The notes: generated by a model from the sequence alone, not told the origin. A stretch of DNA of 64,000 bases from Brevundimonas sp. UBA5713 (GCF_002419815.1 NZ_DIGV01000013.1:16878-80877), one strand, 5' to 3'. Numbered from the stretch's first letter, positions 15,103-24,179 are shown. Numbers and translations: made by a program.

Positions 15103-16041
15103 TCAGGCGCGCTGAGCCGAACTGAAAAGACTACCGGTTTCGATCTTGAAGCCGTTCAGCAGTTCGGTGCCCGACTGCTGGGCTTTGCCCGCACGCTGGG
15201 CGCGGATCAGGCGAACGGCACCTGTACCGCAGGCAATCGTCAGGTCCTGAGCGATCAACTCGCCCGGCTGGCCCGAGCCGTCGACCACTTCTGACAGCAG
15301 CGCCTTGATGCGGACGGGCTGGCCGTCGTGCTCGACCTCGAACCATGCACCGGGGAAGGGCGACAGGCCACGGATGTGGGCGTCCACCTCGGCGGCAGGG
15401 CGGGTCCAGTCGATCTGGGCCTCGGCAGAGGTGATCTTCCTGGCGTAGGTGACTTCCCCGACCTGTTCGACTTCCTGTGCACCACCGCGCTCGATGGCGG
15501 CCAAGGCGCGCGACCACAGGGCGGCACCGGTGTGGCTCATGCGTTCGGACAGGCTGGCGGCGGTGTCTGTCGGATAGATGTCCAGCACTTCGGACAGGAT
15601 GATCGCGCCTTCGTCCAAGCCCTCGCTCATGCGCATGACTTGCACCGCGGTCTGCTTGTCGCCGGCCATGATGGCGCGCTGGATCGGTGCGGCCCCGCGC
15701 CAGCGCGGCAGCATCGAACCGTGCAGGTTGAAACAGCCCAGACGCGGCGCTTCCAGCACTTCGGTTTTCAGGATTTGGCCATAGGCCACGACGATAGCGG
15801 CATCCAGATCGAGCGATTTGAACGTCTCGATGGCCTCGTCGGATTTCATGGAGTCCGGCGTGAACACCGGCAGGCCCATCGACTCTGCAAAAGCATGGAC
15901 GGGCGAGGGGGTCAGTTTCTGGCCACGGCCCTTGGGGCGCGGCGGCTGGGAATAGACCGCGACGATCTCGTGACCGGCGGCAATCAGCTCGGCCAGAGAC
16001 GGCACGGCGAATTCGGGGGTTCCCATAAAGGCGAGGCGCAT
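15103..16041 (-). CDS. fmt: Methionyl-tRNA formyltransferase
   Basis: A 312-residue enzyme that formylates Met-tRNAfMet using 10-formyltetrahydrofolate, needed for translation initiation. Motifs are RLAFMGTPEFAVPSLAEL, SQPPRPKGRGQKLTPSPV, the catalytic block CFNLHGSMLPRWRGAAPIQ with Asn and His, and MSEGLDEGAIIL with the catalytic Asp. The C-terminal OB-like domain is present. It pairs functionally with def, which is two genes upstream; the two enzymes add and remove the formyl group. The site AAGGAGT lies just before the ATG. Confidence 0.97.
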   Translation of the reverse strand: MRLAFMGTPEFAVPSLAELIAAGHEIVAVYSQPPRPKGRGQKLTPSPVHAFAESMGLPVFTPDSMKSDEAIETFKSLDLDAAIVVAYGQILKTEVLEAPRLGCFNLHGSMLPRWRGAAPIQRAIMAGDKQTAVQVMRMSEGLDEGAIILSEVLDIYPTDTAASLSERMSHTGAALWSRALAAIERGGAQEVEQVGEVTYARKITSAEAQIDWTRPAAEVDAHIRGLSPFPGAWFEVEHDGQPVRIKALLSEVVDGSGQPGELIAQDLTIACGTGAVRLIRAQRAGKAQQSGTELLNGFKIETGSLFSSAQRA

Positions 16042-16106
16042 GATGACTCCTTCATCCCGTGCCGGAACATGGACGGGAGGGCCTCGCCTTTAAAGGAAGG
16101 AGAGGC

Positions 16107-16319
16107 TTACTGCCAGCGGGTGTGGGTGCTGCCGTCCAGATCCCATGCGCCACCGGCGTCCAGAGCGTCGTCAAAGTCCAGCAGGCGGTCCAGCAGCAGA
16201 CCGGCCACAATACCAATGGCCGCCACGCCGATCAGGGTCGCAGCCGAGGCCACGCCAACCTTTTCAGCGCGGGTCATACGGCGACGTTGGGCGGGAGTCA
16301 GTTGGCGACGACGGGTCAT
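16107..16319 (-). CDS. Small single-pass membrane protein between def and fmt
   Basis: A 70-residue protein of unknown function. The N-terminus is strongly basic (MTRRRQLTPAQRRRMTRAEK), followed by one predicted membrane helix (about residues 20-44, VGVASAATLIGVAAIGIVAGLLLDRLL), and an acidic C-terminus (DFDDALDAGGAWDLDGS). The basic start predicts a cytoplasmic N-terminus. Its ATG overlaps the def stop (TGATG, sharing one base), so it is translated as part of the def-fmt-truA operon. I do not recognise a family. Confidence 0.72.
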   Translation of the reverse strand: MTRRRQLTPAQRRRMTRAEKVGVASAATLIGVAAIGIVAGLLLDRLLDFDDALDAGGAWDLDGSTHTRWQ

Positions 16320-16882
16320 CAGGCAGCCATCCTCTGGTGTTTCTTGACCTTGGCGACAGCGCGATCACGGCGCAGACGCGACAGGTGATCAATGAACAGC
16401 ACGCCGTTCAGATGGTCCAGTTCGTGTTGGAAACAAACGGCATAAAGGCCGTCGATTTCTTCTTCGATCTTTTCACCCTGATAGTTCAGGTAGGACACGC
16501 GCACGCGGGCCGGACGCTCGACCGCGTCGTAGTACGACGGGATCGACAGGCAGCCTTCTTCGTACGGCAGGGTATCTTCCGACGACCACAGGATTTCCGG
16601 GTTCACGAAATAGCGCGGATTGCGCGACGCCTTTTCGGCCTCTTCGCCTTCCAGACCTTCCGGGACGTCCTTGTCGCCCAGGTCCATGACGACCACGCGG
16701 TCCAGCACGCCGATCTGCGGCGCGGCCAGCCCGATGCCGGGGGCGTCATACATGGTGTCCAGCATGTCATCCATCAGGGCACGGACCTCGTCGGTCACGC
16801 CGCCTTCGACCGGTTTGGCCACGGTCTTCAGGATGGCCAGATCGGCCGGATTATCGATGGTCAGAATGCGTCGGATAGCCAT
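16319..16882 (-). CDS. def: Peptide deformylase
   Basis: A 187-residue iron/zinc hydrolase removing the N-formyl group from nascent proteins. All three motifs are intact: GIGLAAPQIGV (motif 1), EEGCLSIPSYY (motif 2 with the metal-binding Cys) and CFQHELDHLNGVLFID (motif 3, HExxH). It carries a short insertion of charged residues (GDKDVPEGLEGEEAEKASR), common in alphaproteobacterial type I deformylases. It is the first gene of the operon with the small membrane protein, fmt and truA. Confidence 0.97.
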   Translation of the reverse strand: MAIRRILTIDNPADLAILKTVAKPVEGGVTDEVRALMDDMLDTMYDAPGIGLAAPQIGVLDRVVVMDLGDKDVPEGLEGEEAEKASRNPRYFVNPEILWSSEDTLPYEEGCLSIPSYYDAVERPARVRVSYLNYQGEKIEEEIDGLYAVCFQHELDHLNGVLFIDHLSRLRRDRAVAKVKKHQRMAA

Positions 16883-16969
16883 GGTCGGGAGGTAGGGTCT
16901 GCAGGTGACAAGGTCAAGATAATGCGACCTTGCCCCCTTATATCATGAAAAGGCGCGTGGACGGAGGCT

Positions 16970-17386
16970 TTAGGCGTCGTCCTGTTCCGGCAGCGGGCGC
17001 GGCTTGCGGTCTTCGTCGATGGCGACATAGGTGAAGATGCCCTCGGTCACACGCACGCTGTCGGCCTCGGCCTGACCGCGGGCGCGCTTCCAAGCCTCGA
17101 CGTGGACGCGGATGGAGGTACGGCCAGTCTGGATGATGCGGGCGTAGATGGTCACCTCGTCACCGATGGTAACCGGCTGGTGAAAGACCATGCCGTCCAG
17201 CGCCACGGTGGCGCAGCGGCCTCCGGCACGCTCGAACGCCGGGGTGGCGCCGTGCAAGTCCATCTGGGCCAGCAGCCAGCCGCCGAAGATGTCGCCATCG
17301 GGGTTGGTGTCGGCGGGCATGGCGATGATGCGGCCATAAGGTTTGGTCTTGGGCAGGGTGGGAGGATTGATCGCGTCGGTGGTCAT
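16970..17386 (-). CDS. Acyl-CoA thioesterase, YciA-like
   Basis: A 138-residue hot-dog-fold thioesterase. The key motif ADTNPDGDIFGGWLLAQMD contains the catalytic Asp of YciA/ACOT-type enzymes. Further conserved parts are GRCATVALDGMVFHQPVTIGD and GRTSIRVHVEAWKR. Such enzymes hydrolyse a broad range of acyl-CoAs to regulate free CoA and fatty acid pools. It is cytoplasmic, monocistronic, and 87 bp upstream of def on the same strand. Confidence 0.88.
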   Translation of the reverse strand: MTTDAINPPTLPKTKPYGRIIAMPADTNPDGDIFGGWLLAQMDLHGATPAFERAGGRCATVALDGMVFHQPVTIGDEVTIYARIIQTGRTSIRVHVEAWKRARGQAEADSVRVTEGIFTYVAIDEDRKPRPLPEQDDA

Positions 17387-17548
17387 CTCAAACAGTCCGG
17401 GGCCGCAAGGGGGAGGAGGAGGTCGGCCCGATTTCGCCGGTTTGTGCGCGCGGCGGGCCTAAAGGGCAAATCACCTTGGGTGTCGGGTTTTGACGCAGGT
17501 GGCACGACAAGTCTTGTGGGATGCGCGGTGCGGTGCTTCATCGCAGGA

Positions 17549-17872
17549 ATGAAGATGGCACTGGTCTATCCCCTCGCCGCGCTGGCCGAAATCGCGGGCT
17601 GTTTTGCCTTTTGGGCGTGGCTGAAGCTGGATCGCTCGCCGCTGTGGCTGGTGCCGGGTGTATTGAGCCTGATCGTCTTTGCATGGCTGCTGACGCTGGT
17701 GCCGACCGATGCGGCAGGGCGCGTTTTTGCGGCCTATGGCGGGGTCTATATCTGTGCGTCTCTGCTCTGGATGGGGATGGTGGAAAAGACGGCACCTGAC
17801 CGCTGGGACCTGCTGGGCGGGGCGGTCTGTCTGGCGGGCGCGGCCATTATCTTGTTCGCCCCGCGCGGCTAA
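17549..17872 (+). CDS. YnfA/UPF0060 family SMR-like membrane protein
   Basis: A 107-residue protein with four membrane helices. The signature AEIAGCFAFWAWLK in helix 1, LTLVPTDAAGRVFAAYGGVY and the end DLLGGAVCLAGAAIILFAP match YnfA proteins closely, and the length agrees with E. coli YnfA (108). YnfA belongs to the small multidrug resistance-like group and probably exports small cationic compounds, though substrates are poorly known. The ATG at 17549 was chosen by matching the family length; the ATG at 17555 has a better-spaced AGGAA. Its last 4 bases overlap the convergent sirtuin gene (CTAA provides both stops). Confidence 0.9.
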   Translation: MKMALVYPLAALAEIAGCFAFWAWLKLDRSPLWLVPGVLSLIVFAWLLTLVPTDAAGRVFAAYGGVYICASLLWMGMVEKTAPDRWDLLGGAVCLAGAAIILFAPRG

Positions 17873-18570
17873 AGCCGGTCGAAGAACGCGGGCACGACCT
17901 GCGTTGCAGGGCCATAGTAGCCGTCGTCAAACAGGCTGGCACCGGTGGTAGGCTCCAGATTCAGCTCTACCGTCCGCGCCCCTGCCATCTTGGCCAGCTG
18001 CACAAAGCCTGCCGCCGGATAGACATTGCCCGAGGTACCGATGGAGACGAACAGGTCGCATTCCGACAGAGCCTTTTCGATCCGCTCCATCTCCAACGGT
18101 ATCTCTCCGAACCAGACGATGTGCGGGCGCAGATAGCCCAGCGGATCAAACGGCGACGGATGATAGGGCTGAAGGTCGCCGCGCCAGTCCATAACCTTGC
18201 CCGTGCGGGTGCAGCGCGCCTTGAGCAGTTCGCCGTGCATATGGATCAGGCTGAACCCCTCGGCGGGCGCGATGTCCTCATGGGCGCGGTCGTGCAGGTC
18301 ATCGACATTCTGCGTCACCAAGGTGAAGTCGCCTTTCCAACGCGCCGCCAGTGCGGCCAGCGCCCTGTGCGCGGCATTGGGCTCCACATTGGGCAGAAAG
18401 GCGCGGCGCTGGTTGTAAAATTCCTGAACCAGGGCCGGATTGGCGGCATAGCCTTCGGGCGTGGCGACCTGTTCGACCCTGTGCCCCTCCCAAAGCCCGT
18501 CGCTGGCGCGAAAGGTCGGCACGCCGCTTTCGGCGGATATTCCGGCTCCGGTCAGGACGACAAGGTTCAT
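17869..18570 (-). CDS. cobB: Sirtuin-type NAD-dependent protein deacylase
   Basis: A 233-residue sirtuin that removes acyl groups from lysines with NAD+. NAD motifs GAGISAESGVPTFRASDGLW and TQNVDDLHDRA are intact, the catalytic His is in HMHGELLKARC, and PHIVWFGEIPLEM follows. A Tyr-x-x-Arg motif (FYNQRRAFL) matches the pair that gives E. coli CobB and SIRT5 their desuccinylase/demalonylase preference. Of the four zinc-binding cysteines only the first (ARC) remains; the CxxC-like pair region reads PYHPSPFDPLGY. The zinc site is therefore lost or replaced. A substrate such as acetyl-CoA synthetase is not encoded nearby. Confidence 0.9.
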   Translation of the reverse strand: MNLVVLTGAGISAESGVPTFRASDGLWEGHRVEQVATPEGYAANPALVQEFYNQRRAFLPNVEPNAAHRALAALAARWKGDFTLVTQNVDDLHDRAHEDIAPAEGFSLIHMHGELLKARCTRTGKVMDWRGDLQPYHPSPFDPLGYLRPHIVWFGEIPLEMERIEKALSECDLFVSIGTSGNVYPAAGFVQLAKMAGARTVELNLEPTTGASLFDDGYYGPATQVVPAFFDRL

Positions 18571-18621
18571 GGCGCTTCCTGCGGCTATAGATTTTGAGGC
18601 TCGTCGACCTATAGTTCCTGA

Positions 18622-20079
18622 ATGTTGACGCTTGTAAATCGCCTATCTCTGACCGTGGCTGCGGCCTCTGCGGTTTTGTTCCTTCCGCTCAAGGGCATGG
18701 CCGAGCCGGTGACGGTGGACCTGATTATCCAGAACGCCCGTGTGGTGGATGTGGCCCAAGGCATGGTGACCGCCGACCGTTCGGTGGCCATCCGCGATGG
18801 CGTGATCGTAGGCGTGGTCAGTGATAGCGAACAGCCCCAGCGTTATGAAGCAGGCCGTATGCTGCACGTCGGCGGATCCTATGTGATGCCCGGCCTGTGG
18901 GACAACCACATCCATTTCGGCGGGGCAGGTCTTGAGGAAGAAAACGCCGACCTGCTGCCGCTGTTCGTACTGAACGGCGTGACGGCGGTGCGCGATGCGG
19001 CAGGTGATCTGGCGCAGACGGTCCTTCAATGGCGTGGCGATAGCCCGCGCGAGGTGGGCCCGCGCATCTTTACCTCCGGTCCCAAGATCGAAGGTATTGC
19101 ACCGGTGTGGAAGGGCGTGATCGAAACGGGTAGCGAGGCCGATGTGGATGCGGCGCTGGACCGGCTTCAGGCCCTGAACGTCGACTTCGTGAAGATCACT
19201 GACAATACGCTGAAGCCCGAGCTTTTCCTCTATGCGGTGTCGCAGGCCAAGGCGCGCGGGATGAAGACGTCGGGCCATATTCCGATGGAGCTGACCGTGC
19301 TTCAGGCGGCGGAAGCGGGCCTGTCGACCATCGAGCACCTGAACTATCTGATGAAGGCCGGATCGCGCGAAGAGGCGCAGATTTCCGCCGACTATATCGC
19401 GGGCAAGCTGACCTATGCCGAGGCCATGGCCCGCTATGCCGAGACCTTTGACGAAGAGGTGGCTTTGCGCACCTATCGCCGTCTTGCCCAGCTGGGCGTG
19501 ATGGCCTCGCCGACCCAGCACGGCTCGTCGCTGATTGCACGTCTGGACAGCGCCGACCATTCGAACGACCGCGAGCTGGCCTATGTGGGACCGGGCATCG
19601 TCGCCACCTATGACTGGCGCGTAGAGCGCTCGAAACAGGCCACGCCGGAGATGGTGCGCGCGCGCCATTTCGTCGAAGAGGTAACGCTGAAGACCCTGCC
19701 GCTGCTGCGTCAGGCGGGCGTGCGTATTCTGGCGGGCACGGATGCGGGCTATCTGAACAGCTACAATTATCCCGGCTTTTCACTGCATGACGAACTGGCA
19801 CTCTATGTCGCCAATGGCCTGACCCCGCGCGAGGCGCTGGAAGCGTCGGTCATTAACGGTCCGGCCCTGATGGGGCTGAGCGCCAACTATGGCGCGGTCG
19901 AAGCGGGCAAGGTGGCAGACCTGCTGGTGCTTGAAGCCAATCCGCTAGAAGACGTCGCGGCCACCCGCCAGATCGAGGCGGTGGTTCAGGGCGGTCGGGT
20001 CCACGATCAGGAGGCGCTGCAACAGCTGGATGCTGCGATCCGCGCCAAGGTTGCCGAGGTGGAAGCGGCCAACTCTTAA
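18622..20079 (+). CDS. Secreted amidohydrolase family protein
   Basis: A 485-residue protein with a probable signal peptide (MLTLVNRLSLTVAAASAVLFLPLKGMA). It has the metal-dependent amidohydrolase layout: a small beta sandwich (VDLIIQNARVVDV), the first metal ligands in PGLWDNHIHFGG (HxH), a candidate bridging Lys in DFVKITDN, His ligands in KTSGHIPMEL and STIEHLNYL, and the catalytic Asp in ILAGTDAGYLNSYNYPG. The C-terminus returns to the sandwich (GKVADLLVLEANPLEDV). This subgroup resembles Xaa-Pro dipeptidase or imidazolonepropionase-like enzymes; the substrate is unknown. The stop is shared with the convergent lysR gene. Confidence 0.87.
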   Translation: MLTLVNRLSLTVAAASAVLFLPLKGMAEPVTVDLIIQNARVVDVAQGMVTADRSVAIRDGVIVGVVSDSEQPQRYEAGRMLHVGGSYVMPGLWDNHIHFGGAGLEEENADLLPLFVLNGVTAVRDAAGDLAQTVLQWRGDSPREVGPRIFTSGPKIEGIAPVWKGVIETGSEADVDAALDRLQALNVDFVKITDNTLKPELFLYAVSQAKARGMKTSGHIPMELTVLQAAEAGLSTIEHLNYLMKAGSREEAQISADYIAGKLTYAEAMARYAETFDEEVALRTYRRLAQLGVMASPTQHGSSLIARLDSADHSNDRELAYVGPGIVATYDWRVERSKQATPEMVRARHFVEEVTLKTLPLLRQAGVRILAGTDAGYLNSYNYPGFSLHDELALYVANGLTPREALEASVINGPALMGLSANYGAVEAGKVADLLVLEANPLEDVAATRQIEAVVQGGRVHDQEALQQLDAAIRAKVAEVEAANS

Positions 20080-20957
20080 GGTCTGGTGGCAGCCAGTTGA
20101 TCCTGTAGCCAGTCGATCATGGCCCGTACCTTGGGCGGGACGTGGCGGGGGTGGGGGTGTACCGCCCACACCCCTTCATCGGGTGGGCGATGCGCATCGA
20201 GTACGGCCACCAGCGCACCGCTGTGCAGAGCATCCCGCACGTAGAAGTCCGGCAGTTGGCACAGCCCTAGTCCTTGCAAGGCAGCGTCCATAACCGCCGT
20301 GCCAGAGTTACAGCGCCAGCGGCTCATGGGCGTCATGGTGATTTCGCGCCCGCCCTCGGTAAAGCGCCATTGCTGGGAAGAGCCGCTGAGGGTGTCGTGG
20401 CTGGCGATTTCCGACAGGTCGCGCGGGGCACCGCGACGGGAGAGATAATCGGGGCTGGCGCACAAAATCAGCGAGCGCGAGGCCAGCCGCCGCGCCATCA
20501 GTCGCGAGTCTGTCAGATGGCCGAAACGTATCGCCAGATCATAGCCTTCGCCCACGAGGTCGCGCAGGCGGTTGTCCAGATCGAGGTCAATGCGCAGTTC
20601 GGGATACTGCCGCGCAAAGGCGTTGACGGCGGGGGCAATGAACCGCTCGCCATAGGAAACCGAGCAGGTCATGCGCAGAAGGCCGCGCGGAGCATGGTCA
20701 TCCGGCTGGATGGCGGCCAGAGCCTCGTCGCGCTCGTCGATCAGGCGGCGGCAGCGGGCGAGAAACTCGCGGCCCGCATCGGTCAGTTCAACGCGGCGCG
20801 TGGTGCGATGAAGCAGGCGCGTTTGCAGCCGATCCTCCAGCCGCGCGATCTCCCGACTGACCGCCGATGTCGACAGTCCCAGCCGTTTGGCCGCGCCTGA
20901 AAAGCTCGCCTGCTCGGCCACAGCCGTAAACTCGTCGATGCCGTCCCATCTGCTCAT
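20076..20957 (-). CDS. LysR-family transcriptional regulator
   Basis: A 293-residue regulator. The N-terminal winged helix-turn-helix is clear: FTAVAEQASFSGAAKRLGL, STSAVSREIARLEDRLQ, TRLLHRTTRRVELTDAG. The C-terminal inducer-binding domain has the periplasmic-binding-protein fold (LDNRLRDLVGEGYDLAIRFG and SGTAVMDAALQGLGLCQLP). It belongs to the DsdA/CrgA-like group of LysR proteins. It is divergent from frmA, and a LysR-type box lies 18 bp upstream of its start, so autoregulation and control of frmA are likely but inferred. No clear Shine-Dalgarno site precedes the ATG. Confidence 0.93.
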   Translation of the reverse strand: MSRWDGIDEFTAVAEQASFSGAAKRLGLSTSAVSREIARLEDRLQTRLLHRTTRRVELTDAGREFLARCRRLIDERDEALAAIQPDDHAPRGLLRMTCSVSYGERFIAPAVNAFARQYPELRIDLDLDNRLRDLVGEGYDLAIRFGHLTDSRLMARRLASRSLILCASPDYLSRRGAPRDLSEIASHDTLSGSSQQWRFTEGGREITMTPMSRWRCNSGTAVMDAALQGLGLCQLPDFYVRDALHSGALVAVLDAHRPPDEGVWAVHPHPRHVPPKVRAMIDWLQDQLAATRP

Positions 20958-20974
20958 GGGGACGTTGCAGCAAG

Positions 20975-20993
20975 ATTGTTGCTGTTATGCAAT
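20975..20993. promoter_or_regulatory. LysR-type box ATTG-N11-CAAT
   Basis: ATTG (20975-20978) and CAAT (20990-20993) form an inverted repeat with an 11-bp spacer, the T-N11-A pattern of LysR-family binding sites. It sits between the divergent lysR and frmA genes. LysR regulators usually bind such a site to repress themselves and activate the divergent gene. Confidence 0.6.
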
Positions 20994-21075
20994 AATGTTT
21001 TGCGGTTGTTACCGGTATGCGCAAACCCAATCGCAGCGTAAAACAAACCACAACGTCAGCCACATTCACGGAAAT

Positions 21076-21115
21076 CCCCTCAAGCAGCGAGGCCCCGCGG
21101 GCCGAGCGATAGAGG
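21076..21115 (-). repeat. Palindromic repeat (long form, minus orientation) in the frmA leader
   Basis: Read on the minus strand this copy runs CCTCTATCGCTC, then inner stem GGCCC-GCG-GGGCC, then TCGCTGCTTGAGGGG. It shares the 3' end CTCGCTGCTTGAGGG and the overall fold with the copy at 29095-29144, including a TC/TC internal loop. It ends 5 bp before the GGAGG ribosome binding site of frmA, so it may be in the frmA mRNA leader. Confidence 0.7.
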
Positions 21116-21135
21116 CCTCCGGAGGACCAAGAACC

Positions 21136-22242
<1,107 letters not shown>

Positions 22243-22277
22243 GGCATAGTTGCCAAAAGAAACTGACTAGGTTTAAG

Positions 22278-22312
22278 CTCCCCTCGATCAATCCGGTCGA
22301 GGGGAGTTTTTT
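22278..22312 (+). terminator. Terminator hairpin whose 3' arm is the next gene's ribosome binding site
   Basis: CTCCCCTCGA (22278-22287) pairs perfectly with TCGAGGGGAG (22297-22306) with a 9-base loop, followed by six T residues and then directly by the ATG of the next gene at 22313. GAGGGGAG in the right arm is also the only Shine-Dalgarno sequence for that gene. Confidence 0.85.
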
Positions 22313-22696
22313 ATGATTTCGCACGTCATTCTGGGGGCGGCTGATTTGGATGCGTCAAAGGCGTTTTATGACGCGGCCTTGGGCGCTCTGGGGCATCGCG
22401 AGGGGCGCAAAGTGCCCGGTATGGGCCGCGTCATGTACATGACCCGCTCGGGCACTTTTGGCATTTCGGTCCCGATCAATGGCGAGCCCGCGACCTGCGC
22501 CAACGGCAGCACCATCGGCTTCACGGCAGAAAACGAGGCAGCGGTTCTGGCCTTCCACAAGGCCGGCGTCGAGAACGGCGGCACCTCTATCGAGGACGCA
22601 CCGGGCCTGCGCCGTTCGCCGTTCGGCGATCTGTATCTGGCCTATCTGCGCGATCCGGCGGGCAACAAGATTTGCGCCATGTATCGCCCCGAATAG
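22313..22696 (+). CDS. VOC-family (glyoxalase-like) protein
   Basis: A 127-residue protein of the vicinal oxygen chelate superfamily. It starts ISHVILGAADLDASKAFYDAALG with the first putative metal-ligand His, and ends LYLAYLRDPAGNKICAMYR. The two beta-alpha-beta-beta-beta modules fit the length. Position inside a glutathione-dependent formaldehyde locus suggests a glutathione-linked or aldehyde-related reaction, but that is inference; VOC proteins also include dioxygenases and resistance proteins. Its ribosome binding site lies inside a terminator stem, so its translation is probably limited. Confidence 0.82.
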   Translation: MISHVILGAADLDASKAFYDAALGALGHREGRKVPGMGRVMYMTRSGTFGISVPINGEPATCANGSTIGFTAENEAAVLAFHKAGVENGGTSIEDAPGLRRSPFGDLYLAYLRDPAGNKICAMYRPE

Positions 22697-22773
22697 GACG
22701 CCCCGTCCGCTAGGGCGGTTGGGGCGGGCGTGGTAAGACCGCCCCATCCCCCTTGGTGACTTCCGGATCCGAT

Positions 22774-23334
22774 ATGAAATCGAAGTTCGCACGTCTTGCC
22801 GGTATCGCGGCTCTTTCGATGGTGGCGGCGGCCTGTGACCGCACGCCGCCCCAGCTGAAAGCCCCTTCGGCGGAGGAGCAGGCTGCGGCCCCTGCGTGGG
22901 AAAAGGAAGACGTCTGGCTCTATATGCCGGACCATATCGTCAAGCAGCGCATCGATGAAAAGGCGCTGACACCGTATATGGATCAGGTGACCGCCTCCGC
23001 TGCCGGCGTGCTGGAAGCGGCCCCGCGCGAAGCCGGCTCGTCCAATATGCTGCTGGTAATGATCAAGCCGGGCCAGCGTGCCAAATCGTGGGTCGTCAGC
23101 AGCAAGCCGGAGCTATCGGCCCCCAGCGTGGAAGCCATCACCACCGCTGTCGATGCCATTGCTGCACCGACGGTTGAGGGTGGCCCTGTGTTGGTGGGTG
23201 TGCGATTCCAGGCCTATGGCGGGGGTGAGCCGCTGGTGGGCGACCGCCCGCCGATCCCCCAAGACTGGTATCAATATTTTGGCGACAAGGGCCTATTGGA
23301 CGATGCGTTCATGGCCCGCGTCTGGTCTGACTGA
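22774..23334 (+). CDS. Putative lipoprotein of unknown function
   Basis: A 186-residue protein with a lipoprotein signal peptide (MKSKFARLAGIAALSMVAAAC, lipid-anchored Cys near residue 21). The mature part begins DRTPPQLKAPSAEEQ and contains WEKEDVWLYMPDHIVKQRI, a region with SSNMLLVMIKPGQRAKSWVV, and PIPQDWYQYFGDKG near the end. I do not recognise a family. The ATG at 22774 is chosen because it gives a complete signal peptide; GTG and TTG codons 18-21 bases upstream are in frame. It sits between the VOC gene and fghA, which starts 11 bp after its stop, so the two are surely co-transcribed. Confidence 0.75.
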   Translation: MKSKFARLAGIAALSMVAAACDRTPPQLKAPSAEEQAAAPAWEKEDVWLYMPDHIVKQRIDEKALTPYMDQVTASAAGVLEAAPREAGSSNMLLVMIKPGQRAKSWVVSSKPELSAPSVEAITTAVDAIAAPTVEGGPVLVGVRFQAYGGGEPLVGDRPPIPQDWYQYFGDKGLLDDAFMARVWSD

Positions 23335-23345
23335 GCGGAGTGATT

Positions 23346-24179
23346 ATGGAAACCGTCAAAACCCACACTGTCCACGGCGGCAAGCTCAGCTATCTGAAGC
23401 ATGACAGCGCCACCACGGGCACGCCTATGACCCTGTCGGTGTTTGTGCCCGCGGGCGAGGGGCCGTTTCCGGTGCTTTACTGGCTGTCGGGCCTGACCTG
23501 CACCGAGGATAATTTCACCACCAAGGCGGGCGCTTACCAAGCTGCCGCCGAGCATGGGGTGATCATCGTCGCGCCCGATACGTCTCCCCGCGGAGACGGC
23601 GTTGCCGATGACGAAGCCTATGATCTGGGCCAAGGTGCAGGCTTCTATGTCGATGCCACCCAAGCGCCATGGGCACCCCATTTCCAGATGGAGTCCTATG
23701 TCACCGGCGAACTGATCGAGACGGTCGAGAAGGCCTTCCCCGCCAGTGGTGTGCGCGGCATTTCGGGCCACTCAATGGGCGGCCACGGCGCGCTGACGCT
23801 GGCGCTGAAATATCCGCACCTGTTCAAATCGGTCTCGGCCTTTGCGCCGATCTCCTCGCCCACCCGCTGCCCGTGGGGAGAAAAGGCCTTCAGCGCCTAT
23901 CTGGGCGATGACCGCAGCCAATGGGCCAAGCATGACGCGGCCCTGCTGATCGAAAGCGGTGCGGCCAAGGACCACTATGACGACATTCTGGTCGATCAGG
24001 GCGACGCCGATACCTTCCTTGAAAACCAGCTGAAGCCGGAACTGCTGCAAGCCGCCGCCGACAAGGCCAGCCAGAAGATCACCGTGCGTATGCAGCCGGG
24101 CTATGACCACTCCTACTTCTTCATGGCCAGCTTCATCGCCGATCACGTCGCCTTCCATGCGGCGCGTCTGAAGGCCTAA
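23346..24179 (+). CDS. fghA: S-formylglutathione hydrolase
   Basis: A 277-residue alpha/beta hydrolase of the esterase D family that hydrolyses S-formylglutathione to formate and glutathione, the step after frmA. The nucleophile Ser is in SGHSMGGHGALTLAL, the acid Asp in LVDQGDADTFL, and the His in GYDHSYFFMASF. The start PVLYWLSGLTCTEDNFTTKAG and DTSPRGDGVADDEAYDLGQG are diagnostic for the family. The ATG at 23346 has GGAG five bases upstream. It completes formaldehyde detoxification with frmA. Confidence 0.96.
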   Translation: METVKTHTVHGGKLSYLKHDSATTGTPMTLSVFVPAGEGPFPVLYWLSGLTCTEDNFTTKAGAYQAAAEHGVIIVAPDTSPRGDGVADDEAYDLGQGAGFYVDATQAPWAPHFQMESYVTGELIETVEKAFPASGVRGISGHSMGGHGALTLALKYPHLFKSVSAFAPISSPTRCPWGEKAFSAYLGDDRSQWAKHDAALLIESGAAKDHYDDILVDQGDADTFLENQLKPELLQAAADKASQKITVRMQPGYDHSYFFMASFIADHVAFHAARLKA

